In this document: positions 7,317 through 12,082 of the stretch, piece after piece | How positions within the stretch are numbered: the stretch's first letter is position 1 | How the letters are laid out: each line of letters begins with the position of its first letter | Assembly (NCBI GenBank): GCA_016744875.1 | Contig: JADGDL010000031.1 | Span: forward strand, 1-12,082 | Source of the DNA: Sulfurovum sp. | GTDB taxonomy: Bacteria; Campylobacterota; Campylobacteria; Campylobacterales; Sulfurovaceae | Length of the DNA: 12,082 bases | Reading direction: 5' to 3' | Program-made: the position numbers and the translations under genes | Notes under the pieces: generated by a model | What the model was told of the DNA's origin: nothing | Seen by the model: only the letters and a program-made list of their open reading frames with translations | The model's database searches: none

Positions 7317-7826
7317 ATGAAAAATTTATTAGAAAGTTTCGCAGTATTCCTTGTTGCGGTTTTATCTCTACTTATTGTATTTCTTATCGTACAATACAAT
7401 ATGATAGAAGAAGATACAGTGGAAGAGGTTGTCTTTACTGCACCTGTAGAAACAAAAGAGACTAAAAAGGCTAAAACAGCCAGTTATCTTGATAGTCTTG
7501 AAGGTTATGGCGGAGATGTGGATGTAAAAGTCGATGCGACTAAAGAAAAGCTTGTCAATACTGTTGCTGTACAATCTGAGGAAACTAGTGATGAATTAGG
7601 TCAAGCCATTGATGATAAAACAAAATCATCTTATTTGGAGAACCTATCAAGTTACGAAGCGGAAGCTGAAAATGAAGCGCAGGAAGAGTCTGTGAAAAAG
7701 GCAATGGAAGCTGTTAAGCCAGAAGTTGTTGAAGTGAAAGACCCTGACGATCCTGAAAAACTCCCGCAAGACGAGATCGAAGATGAGGTCGGAATGGCGA
7801 TCGATGCAGCCTTAGAAGATCTGTAA
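7317..7826 (+). CDS. Membrane-anchored acidic protein with an internal repeat, unknown function
   Basis: A 169-residue protein that I do not recognise. One N-terminal membrane segment (about 8-27) is followed by a long, highly acidic, probably extended region with no cysteine, histidine or tryptophan. It holds two copies of a module. The first has SYLDSLEGY at 56-64 and DELGQAID at 92-99. The second has SYLENLSSY at 105-113 and DEVGMAID at 156-163, with different linker lengths. The second linker includes a Pro/Asp-rich stretch (KDPDDPEKLPQDE). The gene starts 11 bases after rhodanese 2, behind a strong AAGGAGG (7304-7310), and closes the operon. The short N-terminus before the membrane span suggests that the acidic part is outside the cytoplasm, where it could dock the basic rhodanese 2. 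That is inference from charge and position only. Confidence 0.82.
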   Translation: MKNLLESFAVFLVAVLSLLIVFLIVQYNMIEEDTVEEVVFTAPVETKETKKAKTASYLDSLEGYGGDVDVKVDATKEKLVNTVAVQSEETSDELGQAIDDKTKSSYLENLSSYEAEAENEAQEESVKKAMEAVKPEVVEVKDPDDPEKLPQDEIEDEVGMAIDAALEDL

Positions 7827-7828
7827 GT

Positions 7829-7855
7829 ATAGGTACTACTTTAGAGTAGACCTAT
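7829..7855. terminator. Convergent hairpin between the rhodanese operon and trpS
   Basis: ATAGGT (7829-7834) and CTACT (7836-7840) pair with AGTAG (7845-7849) and ACCTAT (7850-7855), giving 11 bp with one bulged A and a TTAG loop. The plus strand continues into T-rich sequence (CTTCTTTTACTTTT), as expected for a terminator of the rhodanese operon. The right arm is also the last trpS codons and the loop includes its stop codon. On the minus strand no T-run follows, so termination there is less likely. Confidence 0.5.
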
Positions 7856-8803
7856 CGCTTCTTTTACTTTTAACATTTTTTTAGAGGCAATGGTGCTTGC
7901 TTTTTTAGCACCCTCTGCCAAGATGTCATTTACCTCATCCATATGGTTGAGGTAATACTCACGCTTCTCTCTAGCTTCACCCAATTCTTCCCAAATTAGC
8001 TCTTTAAGATATTTTTTAAAGTGACCATACCCTTCTTTACCACTTTTATAACGATCTTGCAGGTCAAGTTTTTGCTCTGCATTTAAAAAGAGTGCTGCCA
8101 GATCATAGATATTATCCCCCTCATAGTCTAAAGGTTCTCCCAATGGAGTAGATGATGAGATGATCTTATTACACCTTTTTTGTAAAGGTTTTTCATCCAT
8201 AAAAAGGTCTATGGCATTACCGTAACTTTTAGACATTTTTTGACCATCTATCCCAGGAATAGTTGCTACATTTTCTTGTACCATATGTTCAGGTAGTGTA
8301 AAAATGTCTCCATATTCGTTATTGAATTTTATAGCAATATCACGGGTCATTTCAACATGTTGTATCTGGTCTTTCCCTACAGGTACGGTTTGTGTATCAA
8401 GCATGAGTATATCTGCTGCCATAAGTACAGGGTAAGAGAAAAGTGCATGGTTTGCCGCAATACCTTTTGCTACCTTGTCTTTGTAAGAGTGTGCTCTTTC
8501 AAGGAGACCCATCGGTGTAAACTTGGAAAGTATCCAGTAGAGTTCAAGGACTTCTGGTACATGGCTTTGTACCCAAAATGTTGTTTTTTCAGGGTCAATA
8601 CCTAAAGAGAGATAGTCGACTGCTGCATCTATAGTGTACTGTTTAAGTGTCTGGGCATCTTTTGATGTGGTTAAAGAGTGGTAGTTGGCTATAAATGTAT
8701 ATAGCTCATGTTCTTCCTGAAGTTCAACCATAGGCTTCATTGCACCAAAATAGTTTCCTATATGAAGTTTTCCGGAAGCTTGGATTCCTGTAAGTACACG
8801 CAT
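7841..8803 (-). CDS. trpS: Tryptophan-tRNA ligase TrpS
   Basis: A class I aminoacyl-tRNA synthetase that charges tRNA-Trp in the cytoplasm. From the start used here it has 320 residues, normal for bacterial TrpS. Signatures are HIGN at 14-17 (in SGKLHIGNYFGAMKP), MAADIL at 128-133, GKDQIQHVEMTRD at 143-155, and KMSKS at 189-193. I place the start at the ATG at 8803. A GTG two codons upstream (8809) would be in frame but abuts the ribosome binding site directly (AGGA then GTG), while AGGAG sits 5 bases before the ATG. The stop TAA at 7843-7841 falls in the convergent hairpin. Upstream are a TATAAT box and a long hairpin that could mask the ribosome binding site in read-through mRNA from der. 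No T-box or Trp-rich leader peptide is seen. Confidence 0.97.
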   Translation of the reverse strand: MRVLTGIQASGKLHIGNYFGAMKPMVELQEEHELYTFIANYHSLTTSKDAQTLKQYTIDAAVDYLSLGIDPEKTTFWVQSHVPEVLELYWILSKFTPMGLLERAHSYKDKVAKGIAANHALFSYPVLMAADILMLDTQTVPVGKDQIQHVEMTRDIAIKFNNEYGDIFTLPEHMVQENVATIPGIDGQKMSKSYGNAIDLFMDEKPLQKRCNKIISSSTPLGEPLDYEGDNIYDLAALFLNAEQKLDLQDRYKSGKEGYGHFKKYLKELIWEELGEAREKREYYLNHMDEVNDILAEGAKKASTIASKKMLKVKEAIGLL

Positions 8804-8808
8804 AGTCA

Positions 8809-8842
8809 CTCCTGCTGAAATTTTTGCAAATTATAGCAGGAG
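8809..8842 (-). promoter_or_regulatory. 15-bp hairpin covering the trpS ribosome binding site and -10 box
   Basis: The arms at 8809-8823 and 8828-8842 pair at 13 of 15 positions around a 4-base loop (8824-8827); one of the two exceptions can form a G-U pair. The outer 8 bp (CTCCTGCT/AGCAGGAG) are perfect. On the minus strand the downstream arm contains the trpS ribosome binding site (CAGGAG) and the upstream arm contains the TATAAT box. An mRNA starting at this promoter lacks the upstream arm, so only longer read-through transcripts can fold. Confidence 0.6.
8830..8835 (-). promoter_or_regulatory. -10 box of the trpS promoter
   Basis: The minus strand reads TATAAT, 26 bases before the trpS ATG, so transcription should start near 8823 and leave a leader of about 20 bases that still holds the ribosome binding site. 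The -35 region is the T-rich heptamer repeat at 8844-8864; no TTGACA-like hexamer is present. Confidence 0.65.
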
Positions 8843-8843
8843 A

Positions 8844-8864
8844 ATTAGAAATTAGAAATTAGAA
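8844..8864. repeat. Heptamer tandem repeat (ATTAGAA x3)
   Basis: Three exact head-to-tail copies of ATTAGAA (TTCTAAT on the minus strand), followed by the related ATGAAGAA. It lies between the der stop codon and the trpS -10 box, in the place of the -35 element, and supplies the regularly spaced T-runs seen in promoters of this phylum. Confidence 0.85.
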
Positions 8865-8877
8865 ATGAAGAATTTGC

Positions 8878-10287
8878 CTAATATTCCTCTTCTTCATCAA
8901 CCCTTTGACCACGTTTTCTGGCAACGATATCTAAAGGCACACCCTCAAAATCAAATTTTTCTCTAAAAAAGTTAGCTAAATAACGGATGTAGGAAAAATG
9001 TAAGTACTCTGGTCTGTTTGTAATGAGTGCGATCTTTGGCGGTTTGGTTTCATACTGTGTCGCAAACTTTATATTCACTACCGCACCATGATGTGATGGA
9101 ACATGGTGTCTTCTTATGGCGGCACGTAAGGTGTCGTTTAAGTCTGCTGTAGAGATGCGACGTTTATAACGTCCATAAATATCTACGATCTGATCCAGTA
9201 TTTTATTGACACGTAAGCCTGTCTTTGCAGAAATGGTGATAAAAGGAGCATAGTGTAAAAATTTGAGTTCATCGCGTATATCATCTACCACTTCCTCATA
9301 GCTTCTCTCTTCTTTAATATCCCATTTGTTCAGGACTATAAGACAGGCAAGTTTATGTTCTTCTATCAGTCCTGCAACTCTTTCATCCAGTTCAGATACG
9401 GGTTTCGTTGCATCTAACACGAGTAAAACCATATTTGCCTGTTTAAGTAGCTCTGTGGTTCGTCCCAGTGCATATTTTTCAATGCCGACGATCTTGGACC
9501 TTTTTCTGATACCTGCTGTATCAATGAAAGTGACTTCATGATCATTATGTTCGATCATTTCATCTATAGGGTCGATGGTTGTTCCTGCAACATCAGAAAC
9601 AACAGAACGTTCTTCACCTAAAAGAGCATTGATCAGGGAGCTTTTACCCGTGTTTACACGACCAATGATCGCAACACGTATTTCATTATCAACTTCTTCT
9701 TCATACGAGCTGTGGACCTCTTCAACGATCTGTGCAAAAGGGTCAATCTCAGTATCTTCTTCAAGTACAAGACCTTCTTCTTCGATCGGCGCAGGGATAT
9801 GTTCTTCCATCCAGGCATAGAAATCGTTAAAATAGCGGTTATGACTTACAGACATAGGAAAAGTTGCATCTGCACCAAACTCTAAAAATTCCCAGTAACG
9901 TTCTTCTTCTTTGTCGTTATCAATTTTATTGACCACCAGTGCAAGCGGTTTATTCATCTCTTGCAGTTTATAAAAGAGTTCTTTATCTTCTTCCTCTGGC
10001 ATGGTTTTTCCATCTACCATATAGATAATGATATCTGCTTCTGCAGCAGCACGAAGTGAAAACTCTGCTACTTTGGTAAAGAGTTCAGAAGAGTAATCTA
10101 TCCCTCCTGTATCAAGTACTTCAAACTCACGGTTCTCTGAGATGGTTACGATACGTTTTTTAACATCACGTGTAGTACCTGACATATCTGAAGTAATGGC
10201 ATCTCTTTGTCTGGCCAAACGGTTAAAAAGAGAACTTTTCCCTACATTTGGACGTCCGACGATGGCTACTTTTTTTAGTTCTTGCAT
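8878..10287 (-). CDS. der: GTPase Der (EngA), ribosome assembly factor
   Basis: A 469-residue tandem GTPase needed for 50S subunit maturation. The first G domain has GRPNVGKS at 11-18, GTTRD at 37-41, DTGG at 59-62 and NKID at 120-123. An acidic linker (about 165-200) follows. The second G domain has GRVNTGKS at 209-216, GTTIDPID at 235-242, DTAG at 256-259, NKWD at 320-323 and SAKTG at 353-357. The C-terminal KH-like RNA-binding domain spans about 375-460, and the tail ends in acidic DEEEEY. The second P-loop has V-N-T where P-N-V is more usual, but the GKS core is intact. The ribosome binding site is weak (AAGAAAG). A TATAAT box overlapping the mscS stop codon probably provides a promoter. 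Stop TAG is at 8880-8878. trpS follows in the same direction after 74 bases. Confidence 0.97.
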   Translation of the reverse strand: MQELKKVAIVGRPNVGKSSLFNRLARQRDAITSDMSGTTRDVKKRIVTISENREFEVLDTGGIDYSSELFTKVAEFSLRAAAEADIIIYMVDGKTMPEEEDKELFYKLQEMNKPLALVVNKIDNDKEEERYWEFLEFGADATFPMSVSHNRYFNDFYAWMEEHIPAPIEEEGLVLEEDTEIDPFAQIVEEVHSSYEEEVDNEIRVAIIGRVNTGKSSLINALLGEERSVVSDVAGTTIDPIDEMIEHNDHEVTFIDTAGIRKRSKIVGIEKYALGRTTELLKQANMVLLVLDATKPVSELDERVAGLIEEHKLACLIVLNKWDIKEERSYEEVVDDIRDELKFLHYAPFITISAKTGLRVNKILDQIVDIYGRYKRRISTADLNDTLRAAIRRHHVPSHHGAVVNIKFATQYETKPPKIALITNRPEYLHFSYIRYLANFFREKFDFEGVPLDIVARKRGQRVDEEEEY

Positions 10288-10315
10288 AAATGATTCTTTC
10301 TTAAATAATTGTGGA

Positions 10316-10321
10316 ATTATA
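10316..10321 (-). promoter_or_regulatory. Probable -10 box of der, overlapping the mscS stop codon
   Basis: The minus strand reads TATAAT, with its middle bases forming the TAA stop of mscS (10319-10317). It lies 28 bases before the der ATG, which gives a short leader of about 20 bases. The -35 position (ACAATT) is poor. Confidence 0.5.
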
Positions 10322-11510
10322 ACATGTTTTCAGTAGGTAATTGTTCTACATAAATAGACTGTGAAGGAAAAGCAAAACTTGAGTTGTTCTCTTCAACTAT
10401 TTTCATGATCTTTAAATGTATATCTTCCCGTATATTAAGGTATTTCGCCCAGTTGGATGTTGAAGTAAAAGTATAGATGAATATGTTGAGTGCTGAGTCT
10501 CCAAATGATTCAAAATTGACTAAAAGTGTTTCTTTTTGTGAGATGTGTTCATGGTTGTGAAGTAGATATTTTATCTCTTCAACGATCTTGATCATTTGTG
10601 CTTCAGTGGTACCATAGCTAAGACCAATTCGCATCTTGATACGTCTTACTCCTCTTCTTGAAAAATTTTCTATAGGATTATTTGCAACAATGAGATTGGG
10701 TACAGTGATCAGTGATTTCTCAAAAGAGCGGATCTTGGTAGTTCTCATACCTATATCTTCTACCGTACCTTCTACACCATTGACCTTGATCCATTCACCT
10801 ATGCGTATGGATTTGTCTGCTAGGAGTGATAAAGAACCAAAAAGGTTTGCAGCTGTATCTTTTGCAGCAAGTGCAAAAGCAAGACCCCCTATACCTAGAG
10901 AAGCAACGAGTGCTGTGACGTTAATACCCCATACCTGTAACATAGCTCCCAAACCAATACCCATAATGAGTAGTCTGATGACTGCCAAGAGGAAGTTACC
11001 AACCTCTTTATGGAGGTCTTCACTAAAGCTTTTTGCTGCTTTGTGTGCAAATTCTCGTAAAGCTCCCGTGATCGCTAAAATAGCCCAAAAAATATCATAG
11101 ACCACTAACGTGTTGAGGAAGTTTTTAACAAACTGTGTTTCATTAAAAATGAGTAGAAAGAAAAGGTGTAATCCTATGATGACAAATGCAAAGCGTATAG
11201 GACCTTTCAGTGCTGAGATAATACGGTCATCATAATAAGTTTTTGTATATTTTGCAAGCCTTTGGAATACAGTAGCCACGATAAAGGTAAAGAACTTTCG
11301 TAATGCCAAAAAGAAAAGAAAAACCAAAATAGCAGCAATAAGATTGGCCAGAGGAATACCAAAAAAGGTATTGGCTAGAACAGGAAAGTTTTCATAGACA
11401 GGTATAAGTAACCCTTGTACTGTGGTATCGAGGTCCATATCGAGTCCATCGATCATATTCAGCGCCTCTGTAGCATTTAAGTCTGTTGTATTTATCTCTT
11501 TATTTGACAT
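10317..11510 (-). CDS. MscS-family mechanosensitive ion channel
   Basis: A 397-residue small-conductance mechanosensitive channel in the cytoplasmic membrane, which releases solutes under hypo-osmotic shock. The N-terminus (about 1-45) is polar to amphipathic without a clear signal peptide. Membrane spans lie near 53-80, 104-122, 134-152 and 172-195. The pore helix and following segment (about 198-232) carry the MscS signature ASLGIGGLAFALAAKDTAANLFGSL. The beta domain (about 236-285) includes IRIGEWIKVNGVEGTVEDIGMRTTKIRS, split by family-typical glycines. The C-terminal alpha/beta domain runs to about 390. It has more spans than E. coli MscS (3), so it belongs with the medium-length MscS-like proteins. 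The ATG follows AAGGAAA (11524-11518) at 7 bases, with a TATAAT box further up. der lies 29 bases downstream. Confidence 0.93.
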   Translation of the reverse strand: MSNKEINTTDLNATEALNMIDGLDMDLDTTVQGLLIPVYENFPVLANTFFGIPLANLIAAILVFLFFLALRKFFTFIVATVFQRLAKYTKTYYDDRIISALKGPIRFAFVIIGLHLFFLLIFNETQFVKNFLNTLVVYDIFWAILAITGALREFAHKAAKSFSEDLHKEVGNFLLAVIRLLIMGIGLGAMLQVWGINVTALVASLGIGGLAFALAAKDTAANLFGSLSLLADKSIRIGEWIKVNGVEGTVEDIGMRTTKIRSFEKSLITVPNLIVANNPIENFSRRGVRRIKMRIGLSYGTTEAQMIKIVEEIKYLLHNHEHISQKETLLVNFESFGDSALNIFIYTFTSTSNWAKYLNIREDIHLKIMKIVEENNSSFAFPSQSIYVEQLPTENML

Positions 11511-11540
11511 CTGGTAGTTTCCTTACAATTCATTCATCGT

Positions 11541-11546
11541 ATTATA
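11541..11546 (-). promoter_or_regulatory. Probable -10 box of the mscS-like gene
   Basis: The minus strand reads TATAAT, 30 bases before the ATG, with the AAGGAAA ribosome binding site in the short leader. The -35 region is poor. It lies in the 69-base divergent gap shared with the gene at 11580. Confidence 0.5.
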
Positions 11547-11557
11547 GTAAAATAATG

Positions 11558-11563
11558 TATAAG
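11558..11563 (+). promoter_or_regulatory. Possible -10 box of the DUF3108-like gene
   Basis: TATAAG, preceded by TG, lies 16 bases before the ATG at 11580, so the leader would be very short yet still hold AAGGAT. TAAAAT at 11548-11553 is an alternative. Both are weak calls. Confidence 0.3.
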
Positions 11564-11579
11564 ATTGTTAAGGATAGAT

Positions 11580-12082
11580 ATGTTAAAAAATCTAATATTG
11601 ATCGTAGTGTTTAATATCATGCTAAGCCCTGTTTCCAAGGCAGAGATAATTAAAGCCGATTATGATGTAAGCTATGGAATATTTGGTCAGATAGGTACAG
11701 CAAAAGCACTTTTGAATAAAGACAATAAAAAGTACAGCATAGATATACATTTGGAAGCTACTGGCTTAGCAAAAGTGCTGAGTGGAGAGCGTAAGGAACG
11801 TCATGTATCCAAAGGACACATTGAGAATGGATTGATGGTTAGTGATCTCTATCAGGTGATTAGATCTCATGGTGATACAGTGGTCAATAAAGAATACTGG
11901 ACAGACCATAAGAAAAAGAAAGTCATTAAAAAATATAAAAAATATAAACAAGGTACTTTGGTTGCAGATAAAAACTCTGTCCTTGATTTTTATGCGAAGG
12001 ATGATCTTCTGACACTCTATTTTAACCTTGACTCAGCTATAAAAGATAAGCAAAAACCTAGAACATATTTATTTGAGGCAGT
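11580..12082 (+). CDS. Exported DUF3108-like protein (N-terminal part, cut by window edge)
   Basis: An open frame runs from the ATG at 11580 to the right edge (167 codons, no stop seen). The start has AAGGAT as a ribosome binding site. Residues 1-21 form a signal peptide (LILIVVFNIMLSPVSKA, cleavage after SKA likely), so the product is exported. The mature start resembles DUF3108-type proteins: DYDVSYGIFGQIGTA near 27-41, IDIHLEATGLAKVLSG near 56-71, and a later KKKKVIKKYKKYKQG basic stretch near 126-140. I recognise the family from its overall pattern, not from a catalytic motif; no function is established to my knowledge. It is divergent from the mscS-like gene. The basic run in the middle of an exported protein may face the periplasmic side of an envelope component; this is speculative. 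Confidence 0.8.
   Translation, partial: MLKNLILIVVFNIMLSPVSKAEIIKADYDVSYGIFGQIGTAKALLNKDNKKYSIDIHLEATGLAKVLSGERKERHVSKGHIENGLMVSDLYQVIRSHGDTVVNKEYWTDHKKKKVIKKYKKYKQGTLVADKNSVLDFYAKDDLLTLYFNLDSAIKDKQKPRTYLFEA

Noticed and set aside
7829..7855. A strong bidirectional terminator
   Set aside because: Only the plus strand has T-rich sequence after the stem, and the stem is also trpS coding sequence. I keep it as a moderate call for one direction.
8807..8809. GTG as the trpS start, giving MTMRV
   Set aside because: The ribosome binding site AGGAG runs into this GTG, leaving no spacing. The ATG at 8803 has 5 bases of spacing and gives the usual TrpS N-terminus, a few residues before GIQASG.
10636..11100. 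A 154-codon plus-strand frame within the mscS-like gene
   Set aside because: It lies wholly opposite the conserved channel core. Its length follows from the low frequency of stops in that antisense frame, and no start signal is seen.
1..12082. Mobile element, prophage, toxin-antitoxin or defence island
   Set aside because: No transposase, integrase, terminal repeats, CRISPR array, restriction or toxin genes are present, and base use is even across the genes.

Overview
The window looks like a stretch of a mesophilic, AT-rich Campylobacterota (Epsilonproteobacteria) chromosome, most like the Sulfurovum/Sulfurimonas group. The evidence is the style of the proteins (Rho, MurI, Der and TrpS of this type), the CcoI/CcoS pair for cbb3 oxidase assembly, the T-rich promoters with good TATAAT boxes and poor -35 elements, and a pair of exported rhodaneses as expected in a sulfur-metabolising chemolithotroph. 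The genus is inferred from memory of families; no search was run. There are no mobile elements, CRISPR arrays, tRNAs or rRNAs.

Layout. Positions 1-348 (minus) hold the N-terminal 116 residues of a phosphomannomutase/phosphoglucomutase. Positions 416-3103 (minus) hold ccoI followed by ccoS, needed to build the cbb3 cytochrome oxidase. A divergent intergenic region (3104-3186) carries a perfect 9+9 operator-like palindrome just before ccoI and a second inverted repeat before an unrecognised small membrane protein (3187-3576). A near-consensus sigma-70 promoter then drives rho-murI (3693-5810). After a 269-base AT-rich gap, a tight three-gene operon (6080-7826) encodes two paralogous exported rhodaneses with a CNG-x-W-C active loop and a membrane-anchored acidic protein with an internal repeat. 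It converges on trpS (minus) across a hairpin that overlaps the trpS stop codon. Upstream of trpS lie der and an MscS-type channel gene (all minus). A DUF3108-type exported protein (11580 to the right edge, plus) diverges from mscS.

How the genes relate. Most are housekeeping: transcription termination (rho), cell wall D-glutamate (murI), tRNA charging (trpS), ribosome assembly (der), turgor relief (mscS), respiration (ccoI/ccoS). The part most likely to be under-described is the rhodanese-rhodanese-acidic anchor operon, which looks like a dedicated periplasmic sulfur or thiol unit. The second notable item is the trpS leader: its promoter lies inside the left arm of a 15-bp hairpin whose right arm contains the trpS ribosome binding site. 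Read-through transcripts from der would therefore mask the site, while transcripts from the trpS promoter would not. A heptamer tandem repeat occupies the -35 region of the same promoter.
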